A stretch of DNA of 64,000 nucleotides, from the NCBI RefSeq assembly GCF_016808335.1, contig NC_053137.1, forward strand, positions 11,458,506 through 11,522,505, in the 5' to 3' direction. Below are positions 44,398 to 57,655 of the stretch, piece after piece. A program made the position numbers and the translations under genes. The number at the start of each line of letters is the position of its first letter. Within the stretch, counting starts at the first letter, position 1. The notes under the pieces are model-generated. The model saw only the letters and a program-made list of their open reading frames with translations. It made no database searches and was not told the DNA's origin. This stretch comes from Panicum virgatum (lineage: Eukaryota; Streptophyta; Magnoliopsida; Poales; Poaceae).

Positions 44398-44757
44398 TCA
44401 CATGTCGTCGAAGAGGCTGAACATCTCCTCCTCCTCCTCCTCCTCGTCCTCCTCCTTCTTCTCCTCCTCCTTGGCCTCCTTGGCGTCGGCTGCGGCGGGA
44501 GCGGCGGCGACAGCGGCGGGCGCGGCGGCCCCGTAGGCGAGCTGCTCCCTCCCCGCGGCGACGAGCTCGGCGACGTCCTTGCCCTCGAGGCGCGCGAACA
44601 GCAGGTCGAGGCGGCCCTCCTCCTCCTCCCCCGCGTCGGCGCCGACCGAGCCCAGGATGCGGCGCACGTCCTCCTTGGTCGGGCGCGCCGGCGCGCCCTC
44701 GGCGGCGGCGGCGGCGGCGCCCAGGCACGCCAGCAGGTACGCGGCGACGAACTTCAT
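44398..44757 (-). CDS. Acidic ribosomal stalk protein P2 (divergent)
   Basis: Intronless, 119 residues. The start MKFVAAYLLACLG and the helical N-domain with RRILGSVGAD, RLDLLFARLEGKDVAELVAAG are those of eukaryotic P2, which dimerises with P1 on the 60S stalk and recruits translation GTPases. An Ala-rich hinge (about residues 72-92) and a Lys/Glu tail follow. Oddities: an extra Ala/Pro insertion after LLACLG (residues 14-27), and the end EEEMFSLFDDM, whereas P-proteins usually end DDDMGFSLFD. The conserved SLFD is kept but is no longer terminal. Most plant P2 genes have introns; none is seen. A TATA box lies 80 bases upstream. Confidence 0.9.
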   Translation of the reverse strand: MKFVAAYLLACLGAAAAAAEGAPARPTKEDVRRILGSVGADAGEEEEGRLDLLFARLEGKDVAELVAAGREQLAYGAAAPAAVAAAPAAADAKEAKEEEKKEEDEEEEEEEMFSLFDDM

Positions 44758-44836
44758 CCCGGCCCGGCGGTTGGGCTTCGGCGGCGATGCGGGGCGGTGG
44801 TGGTGGGGTTTTGGGAGCGGCGGGGGGCGCGGCGGT

Positions 44837-44844
44837 TATATATA
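44837..44844 (-). promoter_or_regulatory. TATA box of the P2 gene
   Basis: Minus-strand TATATATAACCG, 80 bases upstream of the ATG at 44,757, between GC-rich blocks. Confidence 0.65.
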
Positions 44845-45194
44845 CGTGGAGTATGGAGGGCGTGTGCGGGTGGGGCTCGGCCGTTGCGGGGGTGGGTGTC
44901 GCCAGCGAGGCAAGGTCGCCGCGGCGAAGCTTGGGGGCTACGAATCCATCCCGGCTGGGCTTCCGTGGCCGCGACGGAAGCGGAGACGTGTGTGTCGCTG
45001 GTGCGTGGGGCCGGCCCGCTGCTGGGCAGGAGAGCGGGAGGCTCTTCTGCGTCTGCGTGAGGTGCACGGTTCCTGTTCCTCCCGCTCGGAGGAGAGCATA
45101 GTGTCCTCCCGGTCACGGCGAGATGATATAAATGGGGCGGATTGTCTGCCGGGAATCGAAAGCGGACCTGAAAAATCCGCGCTTCTCTCAGATT

Positions 45195-45302
45195 GGGCCG
45201 GCACAAAAAATCGGGGCCTCTCGGCGAGCCCGCCCGGTCCGGTCGTGCGCGGCCCAATGCGAGCGAACCGAGCGAGCCATCGTCCCCAGATGGGCCGGGC
45301 CA
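45195..45302. promoter_or_regulatory. Cluster of site-II-type TGGGCC/GGCCCA motifs
   Basis: ATTGGGCCGG near 45,194, GCGGCCCAATG near 45,251 and GATGGGCCGGGCC near 45,290, about 440-540 bases upstream of the P2 ATG. TGGGCC/T (site II) is a known element of plant ribosomal-protein promoters. Distance is large, so the assignment is tentative. Confidence 0.4.
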
Positions 45303-47115
45303 AAAGGGCGCTCGTCTTTCGCAGTCCTGCTGCATCTGCGCGTGCATACGTGACGACGTCGATTATATGCTCAAAAGAAGGAAAAAAAAAAACGTGACGA
45401 CGTCGATGTGGACGTGAACAAACAAGGGGGAAAAAAAGAAAGGAAAAAACAAAGTCTCGGAACGTGCCGTCGGATCAGCTATCAAGGCCGTGCGACGGTG
45501 GAAGTTGGGTGCGTCACCGGATGACATGACACGACACGACGTCGCACGTGGCCGGCAGGCCTCGCCGCTTTTGACAGCCGAGAGCAAAGGAAACCAAGAC
45601 GCAATTGGGTGGCTTAATTGCTTGCGCGTCTCCTGGTGATGTCACCTCTGGAGGCCACGGTTTTCGTCAATGCCGTGCGCGAGTCGCCCGGAGAAACCAC
45701 CGCATGCATGCACGATAATGCTCGAACTCAGATACTTTCTCGTTCCAAATTGTATATTGTTTTGACTCTAGATATATACTTTTTTGTACGTAACTAGCCA
45801 AATATATATTTATCTAGACACATAGTAAAATTATGTATTTAAATTTGCTAAAACAAGATACAATTTATTAGAACGGATGAAATATTTATTATTCCGATAT
45901 GTTCGTTGTAAAAAAGTAATCTAAGATTTGTAATTTCTTCCCAACAAATGACACCGTCTTTACACCCTTTTGACGTGATGGACGGATGTCACGACGCACG
46001 ATTTGATATATAAAAAGGCCACCCACCAGCAGCACACCTCTTTCAAACGATTTACAAAGGGCGCCAAGATTTTCTAGCCGTGACATCGAGTGCATGAGAG
46101 TGACGCTTGGGCGACACAGTTGATGTAACTGTGCAGTGCTGCCTTAGTTCTTTGGTTTGACTATATGTATATGATTATTTCTAAAGCTAGATTTGTGAAA
46201 ATCTAGTTGCATGCTGTTCTGGCCGGCGTCCTATACCGTGCCGTGCAAGGATTTGGTTTCCTAGTGCAATGTGCACATTAGCAAGCTCACCTCTTCAATC
46301 AAAAGAGATAGAAAGGGGTAGCTTAATTTTCCACTCATGAGGTAGCATCAAGTACTTTGCTCGGTCGCCCGGTAAAATGGATCGACACTTTGTATCGTGG
46401 TTTAAGGCTGCTGGAACTAGCTAGCTAGCTTGTTTTCAAGAAACTAACACATAATATATCTTATTTCTCTCAACATGCAAGCTATCCACGTCATATAGGA
46501 ACTTATTATATGAGACGCCACATCACCATCCACTATGACCATCTAGTTATGTTTTTCACCAAATTTCTGTGAATATTGTCAGACAATCACATTAGTGTTT
46601 CTACTTTCAAATTTCACCTTAAAATTTTATTTAAGAAATCTGGCAACAACGCACGGAGTATCACCTAGGGTCATATACACATGCAAGCATATTCATCATC
46701 CATGATTTCTTGTAAAGCATGCATGGCCTTCTTATCCCAACACCTTTGAGGAGTTGTCACAAAAGTCTTGCTATCAGGGCGTATCACCTACTAGTACCAC
46801 GGTCGAGAATGCAAGAATAATTAATTACCCTAAGGCCAAGACTAAATTACGATGAACATGTTGAATAATATTCCACCAAAAGGAAAGTTTGCGGAAACAA
46901 GATTGTTTGTGAGTAGAATGACGAACTTTTTCTATTCCTTTTTTTTAAAAAAAGAAATCTTAGTACACCCACATAAGAGAAGGTCCACTCAAAAAAAAAA
47001 CAGAGAAGGTTAGTAGTAGTCCTTAATAACAAGCTATTAAAGTCCCGACGTTATATCTCGGTGAGAGATTACGGAGCAGCCTCGACAAGTAGACATTGTG
47101 GGGAGGGGGGGCGAG
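45303..47115. other. Intergenic upstream of the receptor kinase
   Basis: Non-coding, with a Stowaway-like element at 45,733-45,886. No other gene or repeat was recognised. 47,100-47,115 is the 5' leader of the kinase gene. Confidence 0.5.
45733..45886. mobile_element. Stowaway-like MITE, decayed
   Basis: Left ACTTTCTCGTTCCAAATTGTA and right TACAATTTATTAGAACGGATG are imperfect inverted copies. The interior is AT-rich with TATATATTTATCTAGAC. Confidence 0.55.
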
Positions 47116-50100
47116 ATGAGGCATGGCCGCAGTGTGCTAGTGTGGCTGGTGCTCGTGTGCTCATGCTTCGAAGAACCTCTAGTTCAGGCTCAGCGACCAG
47201 CAAGAGCCGATCCAATCGAAGGTTCATGCGCCACCTCGATCCTTTCACTCACAAAGCATGCATGCTATTGCTAGCTACCTCGATTTAGTTCCATGTTAAT
47301 AACGTGGGTTGGCACGCGTGCAGCGGCGGCGCTGAACGCGATCCTGGGGAGATGGGGCCAGAGCGCGGCGCGGTCGCCGGCGTGGAAGTGGAACATCAGC
47401 GGCGAGCCCTGCAGCGGCGCCGCCGTCGACGGCACCGGGCTCGACGGCAACAACGGCTTCAACCCGGGCATCACGTGCGCCTGCTCCTCCGACGACGACA
47501 ACAGCACCGTCTGCCACATCACCATGCTGTACGTACGCCCAGTATCGTTTCAGATGCACACTAGGTGCTCGACGCCGGCACCGAGAGGCCATGCCATCAC
47601 GAAATGGTTTATCCTTGCCGTGAATTCTGCCGATTTCTCCATGGAAGGTTGCAGGAACACACAGGCCTGTGCAGGAAAGGGTTGGGGGGGGGGGGGGGGG
47701 AAGGAGGCCGAGCTTCGGCTCTCTCCATGCTTTAAAAGAAAAATAAATTCAAACTCTCTTGTGCTGCAGACCTCTTGATAAACATATGAGCAATCGGAAA
47801 CAAAAATCCGACACCAACCATTTCTTATGAACTGACATTCCATTACCCTTTTGTACTAGTACCATGTGGATATTTTTTTTTCAACTTCTTGTTTACTTGT
47901 GCAGGAAGGTATACGCCCTGAACATTGTCGGCCAGATACCGTCAGAGCTGCAGAACCTCACCTATCTAACTTACCTGTATGCTGTCTCTCTTATCTTCCG
48001 TCTTGATGATGATATGAACAACTGTTAAGCTGTAAATTAGTATTTTGCAGCTAACGTATGCTCAACCCTATGTTTCAAATCCTGAACTGTTTAATAATCT
48101 GCTAGATGTTTCTGGTGTGGTTTCAGGAACCTGGATCTGAATTACTTGACAGGTCCCATTCCAGCATTCATTGGGCAATTTTCTGCAATGCAACACCTGT
48201 AGGAGCCACAACTTCCCGAGTTACAGATTCTTGTAATACATGAGTTAGTGTTTTGTCTGAACCTTCTTTTATTTTTTTAACACAAAAATTAAAGGAGCCT
48301 GGGATTTAATCCATTATCTGGACCACTTCCAAAGGAACTTGGGAATCTCACGAATCTCAACTTGCTGTAAGAAATCTCTTCTTGCATAGCTGCTCAATTT
48401 GCAACTATTGATTAATTATAGCCTGATGAAGTTATACAACCATATGGCACAAACTATATGCATAACTTCTCATCAAGAAAGTAACTTATATGTTAAGAAC
48501 GACATCCATGTAATTTCCCTTTTCAAATGGTGCTTCGTTTGGTCGAGTGAGATGCAAATGGAGAATATTTGGATCAAAAGGCTAATCATGGAAAACATGC
48601 CCCTTTTTCCACCAGTAGCATGGCATGCAAATAATTTCTGTCACTCCTGACTTATTTCCTTTTGTTTCAGAGGCATCAGTTTGGACACTTTCAGCGGTGG
48701 ACTTCCTGAAGAACTGGGCAATCTGTCCAAACTTGAGCAACTGTAAGACGCCCCCTTTCTAATTGCCAAAAACACTACTTCTTGTAGAGCTAGAATTCAA
48801 ACTACACGATCTCTATTGTTGAACATGATAATTTCTGCAATGTTTATCTAACAGGTACATTGATAGCAGTGGTTTTAGCGGTCCATTCCCTTCAACGTTC
48901 TCGAAGCTTAAGAAGCTGAGGATTCTGTACGGTCAACAATGGAGACACAGCTGTATTGTTCACTGTGCTTCCATATCTTCAATGCTAAATATTTTGTTTT
49001 ACTTTTGCAGGCGAGCTTCAGATAATGATTTCACAGGGAAAATACCTGATTATTTTGGGAGTTTGACTAATTTGGAAGATCTGTAAGATTTGTTATTAAT
49101 TGATAGCACTGGTGGTAATGGGCCATGGCCCTAGTGGCCTCTTCACAGCCCAACAAGGCCCTTAAATTTTTTAGCTCAAAATGTATAAGATTAGAGCCTG
49201 ACCCTTTTAGAGCCTGGCCCTTAGATTTTCTAGTTCAAAATCTTGGGCCCTTTACCACCCCTCACATCATGTATTATTCAGAACTCAGAAGACAACTGAA
49301 AACTGTGCAACAGAACTTTTCTGCATATGTTTTTCCCATTTGAAGTAGGACACATAATCATGTCATTAAACTGATCCGCATAACATCTGGATATAATAGA
49401 GCTTGGATTTTCTATAATCAAATGGATTAGGTATGGTATTACTTCTTTTCTGAAAGCATGAACTTGTAGGGTACTCCACGGAAATTCTTTTGAGGGCCCG
49501 ATTCCTGCAAGTTTGTCTAATCTAACCAAGTTGACAAACTTGTAAGTATTTCGTACTTTGGCAGCATTGTTCCTGTCATAGTTTACAAGGTCAAGCTTGT
49601 CAAGATAACTGATGTTCTAAATACAATGACCAGAATTATTGGTGATATTGTAAATGGAAGCTCTTCGTTGGCCTTCATCAGTAGTCTGACATCTTTGAGT
49701 ACCCTGTGCGTGACAGCTTCAAGCGTAAACCTTACAGTTGGTTATATGTTCACAAAGTGACAAGTTACTGCGATTTAATATCTTTCTTACAGGATATTGA
49801 GGAACTGCAAGTTATCTGATAATCTTGGAGCAGTTGATATGTCTAAGCTTACAAATTTAATCTTGCTGTAAGTTTCAGTCATGGGCCAGTGTACCACTTT
49901 ACAATGATATTGTTTTTTTTTCATAAATTTAATATGAAGCTTCACCTCAAGCAACATTGCTGTCGTATGGTACAGGGACTTGAGTTTTAACAATATCATA
50001 GGCCAAGTTCCTCGATCAATCCTTACTCTGGAAAAACTTGAATTCCTGTAAGGAATTCTTGATCGATTATTCCCACTATACAAACACCATCAAGCTGATG

Positions 50101-53100
50101 TCCATGTTTCATCATCTTGTACTGTACCCGTTTCAGGTTTCTTGGGAATAATAGCCTTACAGGAAGCCTGCCTGATGTGAAAAGTGCTTCATTAAAAAAT
50201 TTGTATGTCAACCAATTCAGCATAGAAGTAATGTTCCTGTATAGAACAAATTATTTGACTAATTCAATGGTACATTCATTATTTCACATGTAAGTTAATT
50301 TATTTGATTTGTAGAGATTTTTCATATAACCAGCTCACTGGAAGATTTCCTTCTTGGGCTACAGAGAGCGATTTGCATCTGTAAGTTAAACATTTCTGAA
50401 ATTGTGTTCCCTAGCTAAGAGGAAAAAATTAATATACTTGAAGTTTTGTTTTGTACAAGAAATTTGGTGGCAAACAACTTCGTTCTTGATAGCACCAATG
50501 ACAGGTAGGCATCTAGTTATACATCTGCAAGGGTTGAGTTTTAATAAATCTGTCTAACAACTTGTAATTTTGACTTCAATTGTGTGCTCAGTATTCTACC
50601 TTCAGGACTAAACTGCCTCCAGCAAGACACTCCTTGTTTTCTTGGTTCTCCACAATGTATATTTTCACTCTTCATCGACCATAGCAGGTAACAGGATGTC
50701 AGGGATCTTGGTAAAAGTTTATAATAATTATGCACGTCTTAACTGCAGATTATTCCTTCGCGGTAGACTGTGGCAGTAATAGGTCTATGAAAGGGTCAGA
50801 TAATACTATGTACGATGTAGATCCTTCAGACATTGGGGCTTCATCATATTATGTTACCGGTCAAACAAGATGGGGTGTCAGCAATGTAGGAAAATTCAAC
50901 CAGGCCCCAAATGGAAGTAACATAATATATAGCTCCAATGAGCCGTTTCAGAATGCAGCAGATTCAGAACTGTTCCAAACAGCAAGGATGTCAGCATCGT
51001 CACTGAGATACTACGGCCTTGGACTTGAGAATGGAAATTACACTGTTGTGCTTCAATTTGCAGAGACTGCTTATCCGGACACACAGACTTGGCAAAGCCT
51101 AGGAAGGAGAGTCTTTGACATATATGTCCAGGTATGTATAAATTGAATGCATGCATGATATGATTTAATAAACAGTTTAATTGTCTGTTTGATAGTGTTA
51201 ATATTTTCATGTTCTTAGGGTTCTCTTAGAGAAAAGGACTTCAATATAAGGAAGACAGCTGGTGGAAAATCCTTTACTGCAGTTAGGAAGAGTTACATAG
51301 CAACTGTGTCAAAAAACTTCCTTGAGATCCATCTCTTCTGGGCTGGCAAGGGCACTTGCTGCATCCCTAAACAAGGTTACTATGGGCCGATGATCTCAGC
51401 ATTAAGCGTCACTCCAAGTAAGCCCAGACTAATCGTTAGGTTAACAGAAGAAGTTCATTACATTAGCTTTTCTCAGATAAGCAAAACCCTTAGGCCTTAG
51501 CTTTTTCCAGATTTTACTCCAACTGTGCGAAATGGTGTACCGAAAAAGAAAAGCAAAGCTGGTGCAATTGCTGGAATATTGATTGGTGCATTAGTTTTAG
51601 GATTGGCAGCCTTATTTGGAATATTTATGCTCACAAAAAGGAGAAGAAGGCTAGCACGACAGCAACAAGGTATCAGATATAATTAATATTTGTAGTGCAT
51701 AACTCAGACATAAAAATTCTAAGATGAATATTTTCTCGTGCATGTGTAATTGAAACATGCAGAACTGTACGACCTGATTGGACAACCTGATGTCTTCAGT
51801 TATGCTGAACTCAAGTTGGCTACAAACAATTTCAGCCCTCAGAACGTTCTTGGAGAAGGCGGATATGGACCAGTCTATAAGGTTGCACACCTGTTCTCGC
51901 CCATGTAATTTGATCTTGCAAGATCACAACTGAGTATTATCTTATTTGGTATATGTTAGCTGCATATAACTTTACAGCTTTCTTGTTGGCCTCTGGTCAA
52001 AACACACATGTAACTTTAGTAATGCCTTTACTTGGCAGGGTACGCTAACTGATGGAAGGGCAATAGCTGTGAAACAACTCTCTGAATCATCTCATCAGGG
52101 GAAAAGACAGTTCGTGGCAGAGGCTGCAACCATTTCTGCTGTCCAACACAGGAATCTTGTCAAACTGCATGGATGCTGCATTGACAGTAACATACATTTG
52201 TTGGTTTATGAGTACCTTGAAAATGGAAGCTTAGATCGAGCTCTCTTCGGTGAGCGCGCCTCTGCGCATACCTGTTACCTTCAAAATTGCCTCTGTTTCA
52301 TCCCTACTAATAAAACTCGCTTCCTCAACTCTCAAAAATTTCCTTCTCTGCATTTTGCCAGCATCTAAATTTCTAAGGTCTTATTCTGCATTAACAGGAG
52401 ATATTAGCTTGAAGCTAGACTGGTCAACACGCTTTGAGATCATTTTAGGCATCGCTAGAGGCCTAGCTTATCTTCATGAGGAGTCCAGCATCCGCATCGT
52501 GCACAGGGACATCAAGGCCAGCAATGTGCTACTTGATGCCGATCTCACCCCCAAGGTCTCCGACTTCGGACTAGCCAAGCTCTACGACGAGAACAAGTCG
52601 CATGTCAGCACGACGAGAATCGCTGGCACATTGTGAGAAAATTTCACTACTGCTCTTCTTATGATGACTGCACCTTCCAACACATCAGCTGACTTTAACT
52701 TCCCTCACCTCACCATTGTTCAAGTGGCTATCTGGCTCCTGAGTATGCAATGAGAGGCCAGCTGACCGAAAAGGCCGACGTCTTCGCATTCGGGGTGGTC
52801 GCCCTGGAGGCTGTCTCTGGCCGATCGAACTCCGATAACTCCCTCGATCAAAGGAACATCTATCTCTTAGAGAGGGTAAGCTGTTCGACGAACTTTCCAT
52901 TTTTTTTTCTGAAAAGGAAACAATTCTGACCTCTGCGACCGGCCGACCGCAGACAACCAATTCTTATACAATTCTCAGCTCACAGGTTGATAGCAAAATA
53001 AAGGATGATCTTTCCATCTATCCAGGAGAGCTGATGCATCCATTCTTAGTGCTTACTGAATGTTGCTGTGCCATTGTTAACTTACAGGCATGGGACCTGT

Positions 53101-53462
53101 ACGAAGGGGAGCAACCACTGCGAATCCTGGACCCGAGGCTGGAGAAGTTCGACGCCGAGGAAGCTCTGAGAGTCATCCGTGTCGCGCTCATGTGCACGCA
53201 GGGCTCGCCGCACCGGCGGCCGCCGATGTCGAGGGTGGTGGCGATGCTTACCGGGAAAGCCGAGGTGACTGAGGAGGTGGCGAAGCCAAGCTACGTCGTC
53301 ATCACTGAATCGCAGCTCAGGGGCGGGGACAGTGGCTGCAGCGCGAGCAGCTACTGGGGATGGTCGACCAGTACCCCTGAGTTTGGCAGGCAGAAAGAGG
53401 TCGACCCGCTCACCCGGTCGCCGACGATCACCGGAGCAAGCCACGAGATCGAGGGAAGGTGA
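47116..53462 (+). CDS. LRR-malectin receptor-like serine/threonine kinase (LRR-VIII-2 type), 24 exons
   Basis: Exons: 47116-47221, 47324-47528, 47905-47976, 48127-48198, 48295-48366, 48671-48742, 48855-48926, 49011-49082, 49470-49541, 49634-49705, 49793-49867, 49976-50047, 50137-50202, 50315-50380, 50460-50504, 50592-50656, 50749-51131, 51219-51417, 51511-51669, 51763-51881, 52039-52249, 52398-52632, 52725-52875, 53088-53462. They sum to 3,108 bases, 1,035 codons plus stop, with every phase matching. Order: signal peptide ([12 protein letters not shown]), LRR N-cap ([20 protein letters not shown]), LRRs mostly one per 72-base exon, malectin domain (YSFAVDCGS...), transmembrane helix ([20 protein letters not shown]), kinase with [28 protein letters not shown] (RD type), DFGLAKL and APEYAMRG. 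It acts at the plasma membrane; the ligand is unknown. Splice donor 49,706 (GTGCGT) is weak. Role in cell-wall or immune sensing is family-based inference. Confidence 0.95.
47684..47700 (+). repeat. G17 homopolymer in the second kinase intron
   Basis: Seventeen consecutive G after GGGTT. Length should be treated as uncertain, as such runs are prone to slippage and sequencing error. Confidence 0.8.
49111..49259. mobile_element. MITE-like insertion in intron 8 of the receptor kinase
   Basis: GGTGGTAATGGGCC at the left end and GGGCCCTTTACCACC at the right are inverted with one mismatch over 14 bases. The interior repeats TTAG and GAGCCTG words. No clear target duplication was read. Confidence 0.65.
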
Positions 53463-54413
53463 AGACAAAGATGATCGCTGCTGAAGGTGGTCAGTTTGAG
53501 GTGAACGTTTCAGACGCTGTTAAATATGAGTTGGAAATACATCTCGTTCTGAACTATTGTGTCAGGTGGAAAAGGTATCACTCCTTGTATGTCGAATAAA
53601 TGGGTTTACATGTTGTATGAAAATGACCCTAGTTTGCAACTTTAGATTGTAGTTTCGGTAATTAATGATAGCGATAAATGTAACTAGTGCTATGGTTTGC
53701 TAAACGTAATAAGGTTTACTCTGATGGTTGCAATTTTCATGTGCTTGGGATATCAACATTCTCAGAGGATCAAGTTCAAGAAGACCTATATGTGCTGCTC
53801 AAAAAAAAAACGTTTAGCTAGGTCTCTAATAAATCTAAGAAAAAGCCTAATCATCAACGAAGAGAAATCATAATCTCCGAGTCTGAGCAAGTGAGCAGTG
53901 ATTGGGATGAATTGATTTTTGCTGTACACGCAGAATTTCCTTCAACAGAGCCAAGTCATGGGAACAATGCCAGAGATGCTGATTAAATTCTCCATAGCTC
54001 TGATATAAACAAACAAAAAAAAGGCTGCAAGGATGCTCCATGGTACAATGCCAAATCAGATGGTGTACAGGTGAGGTGATACGTAAGATCCATAAACTAT
54101 GCAGGATCAGGCTGCTGGAATTTTCATGACCAAAAGATCCATGAAGATGCATAGTACAATACCAACATGCAACATTCAGTCACAATGTTTTCTCCGTTTT
54201 ATTTATTACTACACCAATATTATCAGAGCAGAGACGTCCAAAAACTTCAACAACTGAATGAGCTAACTTTGCGCTCCATGTTTAAACTCTATTAATTGGC
54301 TGACTTGGGCATCGCTGCATTCTGCATGACAGGATATCTAACATAATGCATTTGCTGGCTGTTGCTCCTTAACAACTTCAAGTGCATCTGCATCTCAGTC
54401 CCCACGGAACTGA
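53463..54413. other. Intergenic between convergent kinase and ferredoxin genes
   Basis: Contains 3' UTRs of both genes. No ORF with a recognisable domain, and no repeat was identified. Confidence 0.5.
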
Positions 54414-54870
<457 letters not shown>

Positions 54871-56558
54871 CTCGAAATTTTAGCCTTAAGCACATTAAAA
54901 AATATACCAAGTGAGACCATGTAACATCATTTAACAAGAATTTCCCTAGCATAAAAAAGCATGATTGAACAAGTCTAAAATTTCATCTAACAAGCAAGGT
55001 GGCAATAGAAGCTATAAGGAAATTCAGGAAATCATGATATGCACTAAGGTACATTTTAGGACAAAAAAATCACACAGGTCTTCTCATTAGCCCAGATTCG
55101 ATCAATTTGGAGATCAAATAAGCATAAGCAATTCAGCATACATGATTGTGCCATTGTTATACTGCAACAGATCAGGAATACCTCCTTTTTAGTAGTTCAA
55201 TATAAACAGACCTAAATACTGCATTCACCCAAATAGTGACAGGAAGTCTATAGTGTACTATACTATCTACTTATAGAAAATTAGAAAACAAACAAACTGG
55301 AAACTTTCGATCACGAAGCTTACTTTATGTGATATGAAATAAAAAATTTGGAGGTAAACAATGATCATGGGGCCATGACCGAAATGTACCAAATTAAAAC
55401 TACATGCCATGTTCCTCTCTGTTCCAAGACTCCACAATCATATACTTGAGTGTTTGTAACTTGTTACTTTTTTCTGAGGAAAAAAAGGAAAATGAATAAC
55501 AATATAAATTAATAAATATGTCGGCCCCTCTGCACTACCAACCATAGATGCTTGCCGAATAGCAATTCTATCTTTTTTTTTCAACTCGATTAACCGTTTT
55601 GTACAGTCCACCTTTTACTTTGTTTTACAATCTTGACAAGAATGAGTGAAAGGTCAGCCTAACAAGAAGGTACCCAACTCTGCAACACCTGGAGATGATG
55701 AAATGAAATCACTAGTTACAAAAAAACTTCTCGGCGCCAGGTAATTATGAACTAGAAAGTACGCACAGCAATACCATAATCTCCCTATACAGTACCATGC
55801 TTTTGCAATTCTACCCCATGGCTGCAAAATCTGCCATAAACCCACAACCACAGAACCATACAGCTTACAGCTTAGTTCCCCTGCTAATAAACCCCTCTGA
55901 AGACAATTTCGTATTTTCGTTGGGTGAAACACAAGTCACACATACAATAGGCAGCCGTCGCCACGAAAGTTAAAGAACTTTAGGCCCGAAATAGGGGGGA
56001 AAAACAACGCAAAACCCTTAAACCTGTACCCTCCCACAAATTGATTAAATCAAATAAAGATTATATCACTAGCACCTACACGGCTACACCGGAGCAAGGA
56101 ATCTTTTCCTTCAGACCAAGAACCCCTTCAATTCTTTGATCTCAAGGCCAATCTCTACCAGGACCCCTACGGCTTTCAGCTAGATTCAGATTAATCCCAA
56201 CCCCCGGTGGAACCGGTGATAGTTAGCTCAAAGCAGCCAGAGCAACATCTGCCGGCGGCCCAGCTCGAAAGGAAAAGCAAGACAAACGCACGGCGGCGCA
56301 GACCAAAAAGCAGGGAGCGGAGGAGACGGAAACGGGGCGCCCGGATCGTACCTCGTGTTGGCAGCGGAGAGGAATCGACGGCCGGCGGCTGCGGGCTCGG
56401 AGCGGCGGTGGCGGAGGCAACGAGGCGAGGGGGAGGAGGAAAGGTGGTGGCGTCTCGCTTTGGCTTTCGTTTGCTCGCGCACGAGTGGGAGCCCGGGCCC
56501 ACTTGAAGGCGGCTCCGCTTCTAGCGCGTGCTGTGCTGCGGGCCTGGGCCGGGCCGGG
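54871..56558 (-). other. Probable 5' UTR intron, first exon and promoter of the ferredoxin gene
   Basis: A minus-strand donor CACGAG|GTACG at 56,351 fits a first non-coding exon at about 56,352-56,490. An acceptor CTTAAG|G at 54,885 would bring it next to the ATG. The interval is AT-rich, intron-like, and free of recognised genes. GGCCCA/GGGCC motifs lie at 56,494-56,555. This is inference from splice signals alone. Confidence 0.4.
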
Positions 56559-56914
56559 TCGAATAAAGCTTTTTTTTTATTTTTATATTTTTCAAAATCG
56601 TTTTTTACATAAATATATTTTCGGTTTCATAATTTACAATTTTGTACCCTATCGCCCAGCCGCGGGGCGGCCCGCCCCCTGCTGCCGGGCGGTAGAGACA
56701 TGAATGTAAATAAAATTTATTTTTAATCGTATTTTGGCCCCTGGGGGAGGCCGCCGCCCGACCCTCTATATAAAAGGCTGAGCTCCCCCCTCCCCTCTCA
56801 TTTGCTTCCCACGACATCCAGAGAGGGGGAGGGAGAGAGGAGGGGTAAGGGAGAGAGTTGCAGCGGCGAAACCCTGCCGGATGTCAACCTCACGGAGGGA
56901 CCCAGTTTAGTACC

Positions 56915-57251
56915 ATGGCACCAGCTGCAGGGATGTCATTTCAACCAACACAGGCATCACCACGATATTTCGGTAAATATATAGTCCATATCTTAATTTC
57001 AATTAATTTTGGTATGAAGTCTAATTTCTTTTACATTTATATATAGGATCACAACACTTATATGATGCGGGACCTTCTTCGTATTACCCTATGGCGACAG
57101 CAGAAGGAACGCAAGATAAATACCTAATTCGTAACCCGAATTTATCATGTTTTTCTTATTTCTATGAATATTTTAAATAATTTGAACGGTTTACAGAATC
57201 GCGTCACCAGCTTCCTGATATGGGTACTTCTTCGTATCCACCACCAACAGG
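56915..57251 (+). pseudogene. Fragment of a spliced gene inside the MULE-type element
   Basis: Three short exon-like pieces with GT/AG borders: from ATG 56,915 (MAPAAGMSFQPTQASPRYF) to a GTAAAT donor near 56,972, then about 57,049-57,107 (SQHLYDAGPSSYYPMATAEG), then about 57,199-57,251 (ending SSYPPPT). The first two join in phase. The Ser/Tyr/Pro/Gln-rich character recalls C-terminal tails of MULE-borne plant-mobile-domain or transposase genes. Neither a catalytic domain nor a long frame remains. Low certainty. Confidence 0.35.
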
Positions 57252-57406
57252 TACGCATGATGAATATGTACCCAAATAAATGACTTATAAGACGATGATT
57301 AAGATATTTTAATTGCTACTGCATAAGAGCCACACAAGATACCTTGGAGGCGAACTTCGAAGACTGGAGTCGGTTATTTTCTACACCTAACTAGCAGCCC
57401 GATCAT

Positions 57407-57655
57407 ACCTTCCAGACACCTGTGGCCACCGGACGTCCAGGTAGAGACGTAGGGCCTCCAGACCGACACACATACCCTACAGACCACGTCCACGCACAGC
57501 GTAAAAGAGGTCGACATGGCCAGGGTCGATCCTACCTTCCAGACACCTGTGGCCACCGGACATCCAGGTAGAGACGTAGGGCCTCCAAACCGACACGCAT
57601 ACCCTACAGACCACGTCCACGCACAGCGTAAAAGAGGTCGACATGGCCAAGGTGG
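57407..57655 (+). repeat. 127-bp tandem duplication
   Basis: The unit begins ACCTTCCAGACACCTGTGGC at 57,407 and again at 57,534, and both copies contain CCACGTCCACGCACAGCGTA. They differ at only a few bases. 127 is not a multiple of three, so any reading frame shifts between copies. Confidence 0.9.
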
